A stretch of 64,000 bases of DNA from RGIG4608 sp045643885 (GTDB taxonomy: Bacteria > Bacillota > Clostridia > Oscillospirales > CAG-272): assembly GCA_045643885.1 (NCBI GenBank), contig JAZRFY010000014.1:24650-88649 (forward strand). Direction: 5' to 3'. The first letter of the stretch is position 1. Every line of letters starts with the position of its first letter. The position numbers were made by a program, and so were the translations under genes. Positions 7,412-14,974 of this stretch are shown here, in pieces. Below the pieces are notes generated by a model. The model was not told the origin of the DNA. It saw nothing but the letters and a program-made list of their open reading frames with translations, and did not search any database.

Positions 7412-7527
7412 GTGATTATTTTCAAAACAAAAGGTTAAAAATGTGCAAAAACGGTCTTTTTTATGCATTTTTTGTCAACTGGACAAGTAATGTACCGTAA
7501 AAAAGCCGTGATTCTCGCTTTGTGTCC

Positions 7528-7602
7528 TTAACTTTTGGCTGAAATTGAGTTATACTTATATTGCAACGAGGACAAATCGCCTCGAATCTTATACACAGGA
7601 GA
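7528..7602 (+). promoter_or_regulatory. Promoter and ribosome site for the ATA-start lipoprotein
   Basis: TTAACT (7528-7533), 17-base spacer, TATACT (7551-7556), then AGGAGA (7597-7602) seven bases before an ATA codon at 7610. The signals are intact although no ATG follows. Confidence 0.55.
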
Positions 7603-7609
7603 ATAACAA

Positions 7610-8239
7610 ATAAAAAAAATCTTATCTCTCATACTCGTAGTAATAACACTACTTTCAACTTTGGCTCTCACATCATGTGACGCTGCAATGGAAATGTTCA
7701 TCGATTATATGAATGCTCAAAATACGAATCAGTCAACAACACCTCCCGATGAAATAAGACACACAATTACAAAGGAAGAGTGGATCGCTTTTGCCGATGC
7801 AAAAAACTTTACAGTATATAATAAATATGAATCGTCCATAGTATATTGTACTGAATATGCGGTAAAGTTAGTTGATATGAACGATCCCGATAAAAGTGTA
7901 GACCCTTGTACTTTCTTTATTTTAAAAAATAATACTTGCTATACCCTCTTCCAAAGCAGTGGAGAATGGTGGGCTTCCGAGTATAATAGTGTGCTTGATC
8001 AATTTAACAGTTTAACATTGGAAAGTCATCTCGATTCCGGCATGTTCACAGAAGAATTTTATGATTCTTTGGTATTTAATGAAGAAACAAATACATATGA
8101 AATGGCGAACGTGGAAATATACTTTGAATACGGAATTCTCGTATATTTTAAGATTGAAGGAAATTTGATTTTTGGGGACGTTGGCTCAACAGTTATTGAA
8201 ATTCCCGAAAACTATAAGCCCTGGACTGGTATAAACTAA
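7610..8239 (+). CDS. Lipoprotein with apparent ATA start codon
   Basis: Read from ATA 7610, the protein begins (M)KKILSLILVVITLL followed by STLALTSC: a complete lipoprotein signal with lipobox LTSC. AGGAGA lies at ideal spacing before ATA, so the start codon appears to have changed from ATG to ATA. The first conventional start in frame is TTG 7661, which would delete most of the signal. The mature part (about 186 residues) is acidic and resembles small extracellular proteins of unknown function. No in-frame stop or frameshift is seen. It is either translated weakly from ATA or freshly silenced. A sequencing or assembly error is the simplest alternative. Confidence 0.6.
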   Translation: MKKILSLILVVITLLSTLALTSCDAAMEMFIDYMNAQNTNQSTTPPDEIRHTITKEEWIAFADAKNFTVYNKYESSIVYCTEYAVKLVDMNDPDKSVDPCTFFILKNNTCYTLFQSSGEWWASEYNSVLDQFNSLTLESHLDSGMFTEEFYDSLVFNEETNTYEMANVEIYFEYGILVYFKIEGNLIFGDVGSTVIEIPENYKPWTGIN

Positions 8240-8512
8240 TAGTTCTAATCCAAGTTCCACTCAGTCGAAGAATTTTGCAATCTCCTCGACAAAGAGATGA
8301 CCGAGCTTTAGTCCACTCATAGAGTCGTAATGAGCAAGGTCGGGAGCTTCGAGTGGCTCCTTAGAGCAAGTGAGACCGTGCGCCACCACTCGCAGTGCGA
8401 GGATAAGGGAGCGCTAAGGAGTGGCAGGCGTCGCAGAACACAAGCAAAATTACTTTTGCGCGGTGTGATGCGCTAACGCCAACAGTGCAACGGAACGCTT
8501 GCGTTCCTAGAT
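8240..8512 (+). repeat. GC-rich hairpin-rich segment at the far end of the tRNA-Ser islet
   Basis: No gene is seen. CTCCTTAG (8357-8364) pairs with CTAAGGAG (8414-8421), and GGAACGC-TT-GCGTTCC near 8492-8507 is a perfect palindrome whose core, GAACGCTTGCGTTC, recurs behind tRNA-Leu near 31248. It runs directly into the tRNA-Ser 3'-end copy. Confidence 0.5.
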
Positions 8513-8532
8513 AATCTCTCCTTCTCCGCCAA
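8513..8532 (+). repeat. Duplicated tRNA-Ser 3' end (attachment-site-like)
   Basis: These 20 bases are identical to 5645-5664, that is, the T-arm/acceptor 3' half of tRNA-Ser with CCA. Together the two copies bracket about 2.85 kb, the pattern left when an integrase inserts DNA at a tRNA 3' end. No integrase is present between them. Confidence 0.75.
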
Positions 8533-8615
8533 CAAAAAAAGGACACCAAACGGTGTCCTTTTTTATATTCAAATTTTATTTAAAAATAGGCTACTACCCC
8601 TTATTTTACCCCTTA
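8531..8615 (+). repeat. Direct repeat copy 2 (terminator plus paired ACCCCTTAT)
   Basis: Near-identical to 6457-6541 and in the same orientation. It starts exactly at the tRNA 3'-end copy, so its GGACACC/GGTGTCC hairpin could be the original tRNA-Ser terminator. Confidence 0.8.
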
Positions 8616-8687
8616 TGGATTTTAAAGAGAAAAATCAGTTTGTTTTTGCATAAAAACAGGATAATGCCCATTTCAAAAAAATTTACG

Positions 8688-9152
8688 TCAAAGTATCTTC
8701 TCCATGGCAATTTTTTGAGGAACCAGTCCCTGTGCCTCATAAAATTTCATAGCACCTGTGTTGCAGCTCCAAACGTTCAAGGTAAGATTATAGCATCCAC
8801 TGTCCTTGGCAAGCTTTAATGCCGCATCGTAAAGCTCCTTGCCTATGTGCTTGCCACGAAGCTCCTCGTCAACGCAAAGATCGTCAATATACAAGGTCTT
8901 TATATCAGTAAGCACAGAGTTATCAACGTGCTGCTGAAAGATGCAAAAGCAATATCCCATCACCTCGTCATTTTCATTTGCGCAAACGAGAATGGGACGG
9001 CTATCATCACTAATCATTACCCTAAGCTCATCCTCGGAATATTTTCTTCCTATTTTAAAGACGTCAGGTCTTCCATTGTGATGAACGAGGCACACCTGCT
9101 TCAACAAATCACCTATTTTTTCAATGTCCTTTTCCATCGCGCGTCTTATCAT
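8688..9152 (-). CDS. GNAT-family N-acetyltransferase
   Basis: A 154-residue GNAT protein that should transfer an acetyl group from acetyl-CoA to an amine. The acetyl-CoA loop is seen as ELRGKHIGKELYDAALKLA (the R-G-K-x-x-G-K variant of Q/RxxGxG/A), preceded by the core strand LYIDDLCVDEELRG and followed by NLTLNVWSCNTGAMKFYEAQGL, the usual last helix and strand. AGGGAGG precedes ATG 9152. The substrate cannot be told from sequence. It is a single-gene unit. Confidence 0.88.
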   Translation of the reverse strand: MIRRAMEKDIEKIGDLLKQVCLVHHNGRPDVFKIGRKYSEDELRVMISDDSRPILVCANENDEVMGYCFCIFQQHVDNSVLTDIKTLYIDDLCVDEELRGKHIGKELYDAALKLAKDSGCYNLTLNVWSCNTGAMKFYEAQGLVPQKIAMEKIL

Positions 9153-9195
9153 AGTGCCCTCCCTATATCAATTGTATATTACGTAATTCTTTTTA

Positions 9196-9224
9196 ATTGT
9201 ACTCAATAAAAGACAGTTTGTCAA
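9196..9224 (-). promoter_or_regulatory. Promoter of the GNAT gene
   Basis: Minus-strand TTGACA (9224-9219), 17-base spacer, TACAAT (9201-9196). Confidence 0.75.
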
Positions 9225-9245
9225 GTGAGTGTATTTTTTATTTTT

Positions 9246-9275
9246 GGCATAGACTCCTTATCTTTTTCATATATT
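9246..9275 (+). promoter_or_regulatory. Possible sigma-E (sporulation) promoter
   Basis: GGCATAG (9246-9252), 15 bases, CATATATT (9268-9275), close to the sigma-E pattern also seen before spoIVA in this window (14 bases there). It fits the spore-envelope role of the gene. The -35 half is imperfect. Confidence 0.4.
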
Positions 9276-9306
9276 TTAGCATATACAAAGACAAAGGAGA
9301 TATATC

Positions 9307-10842
9307 ATGGAAAATTCTCAAAATAATACAGGCCACTTTCCTCAAATGCCTATATGCGATACGGTCTTGCACACCGAGGTAAGCTCTGATTTTACACTTC
9401 CCGACTACAAAAACGAGATAAAGCGTTTGCTTTCGACCAAGGTGGATATGATGCCACCCAAAAAATATTTATCCAACAACGGCGCCGTGCTTGAGGGTGA
9501 GCTTGTTTACAAAATACTCTACGTAGGTCAGGAGTCCTCATTATACTGTGCCACACTCACCGATAAATACCGATTCGATTTGGAGTTTGATTATGATTCT
9601 CACTCCTTAAATCCCGATGACGTAACAGTCAATGCCTTTTGTGAATGTGAAAGCGTTAATACAAGAGTGCAAGGACCTCGAAAGCTCAACATAAAATCCA
9701 AGCTTGTATGCAAGGCGCTTGCTCTTTCCCCCTCCCTCTATGCACCCGAACTTGTGGGAGCACACGACAAGTCATCCGTTGAGGAGCTTGTTTTAGAAGC
9801 ACCCTCGATTTTATGTAAGGTGTGCGAGAGCGATCCTGTTTCTCTTACCGACCTTGTTATGTTCGATCCTCAAATAGATAACGTCCGAATCATCAAAGCA
9901 GATCCGTCAGTAAGCATAAGCGAATGCAATGCTACCGATGATAAAATAAACGTTGTGGGAGAGGTCCTTTTAAAGCTTCTCTACTGCAATGATGCTCAAA
10001 GTGATAGCGCCCTTACCTTAACGCGAAAGCTCCCCTTCTCCACCTCCATTTTTTGCGAGGGAGCGGATAGCTCCTTTGAATGCTGCACTAAAGGAACTGT
10101 TTGCGAGGAGGATATTACTGTCGGTGAAAACGGAATAAATATCGAGCTTGTGCTTACAGTTTCTGCCCTCATGCAAAAAAATGAGCCGATTTCATATGTC
10201 AACGACGCCTTTTCCACCGAAAGAACGTCGACAAATCAAACCGAGGAGATCAGCATTTTAAATTCGGTAAAGGCTTTTAACACTAATCTTTCAAAAAACG
10301 AAAGCTTTCTACTTTCGGATTTAAGACTCGATGCTGATTCAAAGATTATAGACACCTCTGCCACAGCCCGTATCACCTCTTCAAGCCTTGAAAACGGCAA
10401 GGTATTGTTACTCGGTGAATGCACCTATCAAATTGTCAATCGCTTAAACGCTGAATACTCAATTTGCGAGCTTTCATCTCCCTTTAAATATGAAATCGAT
10501 CTTCGTGGAAGGACATATCAGCACGACGTCAAATGCCGAAATCTCAATGTTTTTGTGTCAAATGCCCGTGCAAGAAGTGACGGTGAGCGCCTTTTTATAG
10601 ATTGCGAGCTTAATTTCTGCCTTTCTATGACCGCCGAACAAAAGATAGAGCTTTTATCGGGTATGACCTTTGGCGAAAGACTTACAAAATCAAGTGGTGA
10701 GATTTTGCTGTGCTATCCTACAAGTGGGGCAACTCTTTGGAGCGTGGCAAAGCACTATAACGAAAGCCTTCAAAGGATCAAAGCAAACAACTCACTTAAG
10801 GATACTTCCGACGTGTCAAAAAAGAGATTCCTCATTATATAG
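9307..10842 (+). CDS. SPOCS (DUF3794) and LysM domain spore-envelope protein
   Basis: A 511-residue protein. The N-terminal third (about 10-130) and a middle segment (about 180-300) resemble SPOCS/DUF3794 domains of SpoIVA-recruited proteins such as SpoVID; a further domain covers about 340-430. The C-terminus (about 465-511) has a LysM-like motif, GATLWSVAKHYNESLQRIKANNSL, expected to bind peptidoglycan or related glycans. Clostridial proteins with this layout are linked to spore coat or cortex assembly. The start follows AAAGGAGATATATC. The role is inferred from domains; a sporulation sigma promoter would agree. Confidence 0.82.
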   Translation: MENSQNNTGHFPQMPICDTVLHTEVSSDFTLPDYKNEIKRLLSTKVDMMPPKKYLSNNGAVLEGELVYKILYVGQESSLYCATLTDKYRFDLEFDYDSHSLNPDDVTVNAFCECESVNTRVQGPRKLNIKSKLVCKALALSPSLYAPELVGAHDKSSVEELVLEAPSILCKVCESDPVSLTDLVMFDPQIDNVRIIKADPSVSISECNATDDKINVVGEVLLKLLYCNDAQSDSALTLTRKLPFSTSIFCEGADSSFECCTKGTVCEEDITVGENGINIELVLTVSALMQKNEPISYVNDAFSTERTSTNQTEEISILNSVKAFNTNLSKNESFLLSDLRLDADSKIIDTSATARITSSSLENGKVLLLGECTYQIVNRLNAEYSICELSSPFKYEIDLRGRTYQHDVKCRNLNVFVSNARARSDGERLFIDCELNFCLSMTAEQKIELLSGMTFGERLTKSSGEILLCYPTSGATLWSVAKHYNESLQRIKANNSLKDTSDVSKKRFLII

Positions 10843-10843
10843 G

Positions 10844-10875
10844 AAAAAGCCGACTTTAAATCAAGTCGGCTTTTT
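10844..10875. terminator. Bidirectional terminator between convergent genes
   Basis: AAAAAGCCGACTT (10844-10856) pairs with AAGTCGGCTTTTT (10863-10875); T-runs exist in both directions, so it serves the SPOCS gene and, overlapping its stop codon, the membrane protein on the other strand. Confidence 0.85.
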
Positions 10876-11601
10876 CTCTTTTTTTCTTAATTTTTGACAA
10901 TACTGAGTGCAAAGCTTGTCAGTACATTCCGAGCACTTGAGTGCCATATTTGAATTTTCCCAAAATCTTTCGGGATGAAGATATATATTAAGCTCCCAAA
11001 CGACAAGATCCACGATGCCAAGCACCAAAAGTGAGATCGAAAAGAAGCTTCCCACAAGGAGCATTGGCGTAAACATCATCATATGGTCCCAGTTGAATAT
11101 TCTACACGTTGTGCAGCACTTGTTTCCAAGCATAAGTCTGAAGGGGCACCAAATAAGCACACAAATAAGGTCGCAAACGTAAAACGCGATGCTTATAAGG
11201 AAAAGATGCTTGTTGTTTAACACCGAGCAAAGCTTGAGCACGCTTATGGCTGCGATAAATATCACCCACACAAGAAGCACTCTTCCTGCCGCCTTATTGG
11301 TATCCAATATGTATTTTTTAAGCTTTTCTTTATCAAGAAGCTTATTGATGGCAGGACGGAATCTCTCCTTGAAAAATTTTTGCGAGCCAAGAGCAATGTT
11401 CTTCACCGGGAAAAGCTGGGATACAGTATCGTATATCCAAAGCACCCATAAAATATGGAATACCGAAAGCTTTTCAAAAAATCCCCATCCTTCAACTATG
11501 TCAAACTGCTCGGGCACGTATAAATATATTGCCAAGCTTGCAAGTAAAATGCATATTCTTAATATCAGCTTAATAAAATATACTCTTCTTATTTTTGACA
11601 T
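10861..11601 (-). CDS. Cys-rich integral membrane protein, function unknown
   Basis: A 246-residue protein with about five hydrophobic helices. Two cysteine clusters stand out: WCPFRLMLGNKCCTTCRIFNWDH between helices (about 155-177) and LKCSECTDKLCTQYC at the C-terminus (about 222-236), spaced like metal or Fe-S ligands. The start is set at ATG 11601 after AAGGGGGCG. It is monocistronic and convergent with the SPOCS gene. I do not recognise the family; a membrane redox or metal-binding role is only a guess from the cysteines. Confidence 0.7.
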   Translation of the reverse strand: MSKIRRVYFIKLILRICILLASLAIYLYVPEQFDIVEGWGFFEKLSVFHILWVLWIYDTVSQLFPVKNIALGSQKFFKERFRPAINKLLDKEKLKKYILDTNKAAGRVLLVWVIFIAAISVLKLCSVLNNKHLFLISIAFYVCDLICVLIWCPFRLMLGNKCCTTCRIFNWDHMMMFTPMLLVGSFFSISLLVLGIVDLVVWELNIYLHPERFWENSNMALKCSECTDKLCTQYCQKLRKKEKKPT

Positions 11602-11686
11602 CAAAACGCCCCCTTGTAATAGAAATTCAACATATATATTTTATTTTACACTATTTTCTTCAAAAATACAATAAAAAATAACAAAA

Positions 11687-11720
11687 AAAATATCCACCGA
11701 CAAAAGTCGGTGGATATTTT
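11687..11720 (-). terminator. Terminator at the end of the 15-gene operon
   Basis: AAAATATCCACCGAC (11687-11701) pairs with GTCGGTGGATATTTT (11706-11720), 20 bases past the last stop, with T-run on the minus strand. Confidence 0.88.
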
Positions 11721-11740
11721 ATCTTAATTTTGTACTTTAA

Positions 11741-12616
11741 TTACTTAGAAAAGAATTCTACCACGTCAAGTGCAAGCTTGTCAGGACAGTCCACCATGGG
11801 AGAGTGTCCACAATTAGGGTAAGGAAGAAGGATGGCAAGATTGCCAAGTGCATTATAGTTATCCATTACCATATAATCGGGTACTACAACATCCTTTTCC
11901 GCCATTGTAAGTGCAACGGGGCACTTAATGTTGTGGATTGTTCCGTCACCCTTGCCATAGGGAGTATACTCGTCACTCATATTAAGATTTGCAAGTGCCC
12001 AGTCAAGGTCAACAAGGTTTCTCTGCTTCAAGGTTTCATTCATCCAAAGCTCGTTCTGCTCTCTTGTGGGCTTGTTTACAGTATAGATTGTAGCATCCCA
12101 GATAGCAGTCATCATAGCAAAGTCACCCTTTTCAAAGCAATTGATTGCGGGAAGAACCTGAATAGGATCCTGTGCCATTTCTTCTTTAGAAGCATAGGGC
12201 TCACCTGTGGACTGATAATTTTCCTTTTTGAATACGGGATAACCCTTAAGACCGGCACCCTCAATGTCAAAGAATTTCTTAACCTTTTCAGGATACTTTG
12301 CGCAAAGCTTCAATGAGACACCACCGCCGTTTGACCAACCTACAAGGTAGAAGCTGTCAATTCCAAGTGCCTCTGTAAAGAGAGCCACGTCGTCAGCAAG
12401 CTCCTCAAGCGTGTCAAAGCGTTCGTTATAGGATGAGTCGCCAAATCCGCGAAGATCAACGGCAACGCATCTATATTTGTCCTTGATTCTATCAATCAAC
12501 GGACCGTAATGAACGGAGGAGGACATATTTCCGTGTACCATAAGTACAACGTCCCCTGCTCCTTCGTCAAGATATGCAAGAGTTTCCTTTCCAATGGATA
12601 TATATTTCTTTTCCAT
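11741..12616 (-). CDS. Alpha/beta hydrolase (operon gene 15)
   Basis: A 291-residue alpha/beta hydrolase. The nucleophile elbow GWSNGGG, the oxyanion region MVHGNMSS, VDLRGFGDS after strand 4, acid loop AEKDVVVPDY and histidine NCGHSPMVDCP give a complete Ser-Asp-His triad. It ends the operon, 17 bases behind a second hydrolase. Family members hydrolyse esters, thioesters or C-C bonds. In this setting release of a free acid from a CoA thioester or an ester precursor is possible, but the substrate is unknown. AGGAGATATAGT precedes the start. Confidence 0.85.
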   Translation of the reverse strand: MEKKYISIGKETLAYLDEGAGDVVLMVHGNMSSSVHYGPLIDRIKDKYRCVAVDLRGFGDSSYNERFDTLEELADDVALFTEALGIDSFYLVGWSNGGGVSLKLCAKYPEKVKKFFDIEGAGLKGYPVFKKENYQSTGEPYASKEEMAQDPIQVLPAINCFEKGDFAMMTAIWDATIYTVNKPTREQNELWMNETLKQRNLVDLDWALANLNMSDEYTPYGKGDGTIHNIKCPVALTMAEKDVVVPDYMVMDNYNALGNLAILLPYPNCGHSPMVDCPDKLALDVVEFFSK

Positions 12617-12633
12617 ACTATATCTCCTATAAA

Positions 12634-13455
12634 TTAAATTTGAACGGGCTCGTCGTCAAGATTTGTAAAGCCTAGAACAAGTGACAAGAATGCCGCACTG
12701 TCCTCATACATGCTTGCGTGACCTGAGCCATTTATTGTAACGTAGGTGCTACCCTTAATTCTCTCGTGAAGCATAATTTGCTCTGTGGGAGGAACAAGTC
12801 CATCCTCAGAGCAAGAGATTACGAGAGTGGGACAGCTTATCTCAGAAAGTCTGTCCATATAGTTATAGTCTCTTGAGCTATCCGTCAAACGGATAAGAGC
12901 CTTAAGCACCTCAGGATTTGAAAAATAAGGTATCAAAACCTCTTCTCTTCTCTCCATCCAAGCGGCTTCTCTTTCATAAAAGCCTGTGGAATAGATTACG
13001 GGAATAGTTGTAAGATAATATGCAAGTCCGTCACCGGTTTTAGCTACTGCATTCCAACCGTCACCTATCTTGCGAAGCCAGTCGCTCGTTCTTCCACAAG
13101 TGTTTGCAAGAATGAGTCTGCGAACGCGATCAGGATGTGCCACTGTATACTGAATAGCAATCTCACCGCCATAGGATATGCCCATGATGCTTACCTTTTC
13201 AAAGGGAAGCACGTCAAGCAACGCGTCAAGAAGTCTGACCTGTATGGAGTGGTCATAGCTCTCTTCCATTCTGGAGCTTTGTCCCTGGTCAAGAAAGTCA
13301 ACCAAGATTGCAATATTATTCTTGGTAAGATTTTTCATCATCGGCTTCCAGCTATTAGTGGACATCATAATGCCATTCAAAATGAGAAGGGGTTCTCCTG
13401 CCTCACCCTGAACCTCGTAATAGACCTTCTTGCCTTCAAAATCAAAGAATGCCAT
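12634..13455 (-). CDS. Alpha/beta hydrolase (operon gene 14)
   Basis: A 273-residue alpha/beta hydrolase of the same broad family as its neighbour but only distantly similar. Elbow GISYGGE, NGIMMSTNSW oxyanion loop, VDFLDQGQSSR, CSEDGLVPP acid loop and GSGHASMYED histidine form the triad. The start follows AGGGTGAATT and lies 11 bases after the CoA-transferase stop, so the two are co-transcribed. Two different hydrolases next to a CoA-transferase suggest processing of an esterified or thioesterified substrate or product. Confidence 0.85.
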   Translation of the reverse strand: MAFFDFEGKKVYYEVQGEAGEPLLILNGIMMSTNSWKPMMKNLTKNNIAILVDFLDQGQSSRMEESYDHSIQVRLLDALLDVLPFEKVSIMGISYGGEIAIQYTVAHPDRVRRLILANTCGRTSDWLRKIGDGWNAVAKTGDGLAYYLTTIPVIYSTGFYEREAAWMERREEVLIPYFSNPEVLKALIRLTDSSRDYNYMDRLSEISCPTLVISCSEDGLVPPTEQIMLHERIKGSTYVTINGSGHASMYEDSAAFLSLVLGFTNLDDEPVQI

Positions 13456-13466
13456 AATTCACCCTA

Positions 13467-14771
13467 TTAGCCCGCAATAATGCCGAGTGCGATAGCGTCC
13501 TTTGTGAGCTGCTCTCTGAAATCGGGGTGAGCAACGGAGATGATGAGCTTTGCTCTTTCTTCCATAGCTGTACCGCGAAGATTTACTGCGCCGAACTCAG
13601 TAACGAGCCAGTCGATATCGTTTCTTGAAAGAGAAACTGCAGCACCCTGCTTAAGAAGAGGAACAATCTTTGATGTTTCAACTCTTTCACCTGTAGCCTT
13701 ATCCTTAACCATTGCAGTTGAATAGAGTGCGATAACGCTTCTACCGTTCTTAGATTTCTGCGCACCGATAGCTGTATCTGCCTGTCCACCTGTACCGGAG
13801 AACTGAACGTGTCCGATGGACTCGGAGCAGCACTGACCGAAGAGGTCAACCTCGATAGTGGAGTTGATGGAAATCTGATTATCGTTTTGAGAAATTGTGT
13901 GAGGATCGTTTACGTACGCACCGTCCATAATACAAACTGCGGGGTTATCGTCGATGAAATCGTAAAGTTCCTTTGTACCCATAGCAAATGCTGCAACCAT
14001 CTTACCCTTGTGAGTCTGCTTGCACTTACCTGTGATAACACCTGCCTTAGCAAGCTTTACCATACCGCTTGTGAGCATCTCTGTGTGAACACCGAGATCC
14101 TTCTTATCCATAAGGGATGCAGCAACTGCGTTAGGAATACCACCGATACCAAGCTGGATGCAGTCACCGTCGTGGATCATATCGGCAATGTACTTACCGA
14201 TTATAAGGTCCTTTTCGTTGGGCTCAACGTCTGCGATTTCAGGCATGGGATAATTACATTCAACAACGTAATCAATATCGTTAAGGTGAATCTGAACGTC
14301 ACCAAATGTTCTGGGTGCATTGGGGTTGATTTCAAGGATAACAGTCTTTGCATCCTTAATCATTGCCATTTCATATGTGTTTGAAGTGGAGAGGGATACG
14401 TAGCCGTGCTTATCGGGCATTGAAGCAATACCAACGTAGATATCGGGCTTGCGATAGCAAAGACGCTTGAAGGATGCAAGATGCAAGTGGTTGTAGATAA
14501 AGCTTATGTTACCGTTTGCATGAGCCTTTCTGAGCACGGGTGTATAGAACCAGCCTTCAGTTCTGAAGGAATCCTTATAGGCTGCATTTGTCATAAATTC
14601 ATATGCGCCCATAGGAAGGCAGTTGCTCACCATAACGCCCTTTACTTTGTCTGCGATTGTGTGAAGATTTGTCATAAATTCTCTGCCCTCTGCAGCACCA
14701 AGACCTGTAACAATGTAATCGTTGTCTTTAACAAGAGCAAGAGCTTCATTAATGGATACGTATTTTGCCAT
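13467..14771 (-). CDS. Acetyl-CoA hydrolase/transferase family CoA-transferase
   Basis: A 434-residue family I CoA-transferase close to 4-hydroxybutyrate and butyryl-CoA:acetate CoA-transferases. GIGGIPNAV (209-217), the catalytic Glu region HTEMLTSGM (E231) and the C-terminal EFGAVNLRG are all present, so it should be active. It would load CoA from acetyl-CoA or another acyl-CoA onto a carboxylate without ATP. Place in the operon, beside an importer and Acd/Etf genes, suggests it activates the imported acid or releases the product. Family secure; substrate not. Confidence 0.9.
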   Translation of the reverse strand: MAKYVSINEALALVKDNDYIVTGLGAAEGREFMTNLHTIADKVKGVMVSNCLPMGAYEFMTNAAYKDSFRTEGWFYTPVLRKAHANGNISFIYNHLHLASFKRLCYRKPDIYVGIASMPDKHGYVSLSTSNTYEMAMIKDAKTVILEINPNAPRTFGDVQIHLNDIDYVVECNYPMPEIADVEPNEKDLIIGKYIADMIHDGDCIQLGIGGIPNAVAASLMDKKDLGVHTEMLTSGMVKLAKAGVITGKCKQTHKGKMVAAFAMGTKELYDFIDDNPAVCIMDGAYVNDPHTISQNDNQISINSTIEVDLFGQCCSESIGHVQFSGTGGQADTAIGAQKSKNGRSVIALYSTAMVKDKATGERVETSKIVPLLKQGAAVSLSRNDIDWLVTEFGAVNLRGTAMEERAKLIISVAHPDFREQLTKDAIALGIIAG

Positions 14772-14974
14772 AGTTTTTTTCTCCTTTTTATATATGTAAT
14801 ATTTTTATTTTATATTCAAACCGCAAAAGCGGATAGATTTCAACGTTAAATACTAAAAATCAATGAAACGGTAAAAAACGAGTGGTTTTTGATTTGTAAT
14901 TTTGTTTTGTAATAAACTTTTTTGGGGGTTATTCCCCGCCCTTTACGGGCGGGGATACAAATTATTGCTTTAAA
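14772..14974 (-). promoter_or_regulatory. Spacer with a GC-rich hairpin inside the operon
   Basis: This 203-base gap is the largest in the operon. CCCCGCCC (14934-14941) pairs with GGGCGGGG (14947-14954), but no T-run follows on the minus strand. It may stabilise the SBP mRNA end so that the binding protein is made in excess, with read-through into the CoA-transferase. No convincing internal promoter was seen. Confidence 0.45.

Noticed and set aside
13809..14384. 191-codon frame antisense to the CoA-transferase
   Set aside because: No ribosome site or known domain; the opposite strand is a well-conserved enzyme.
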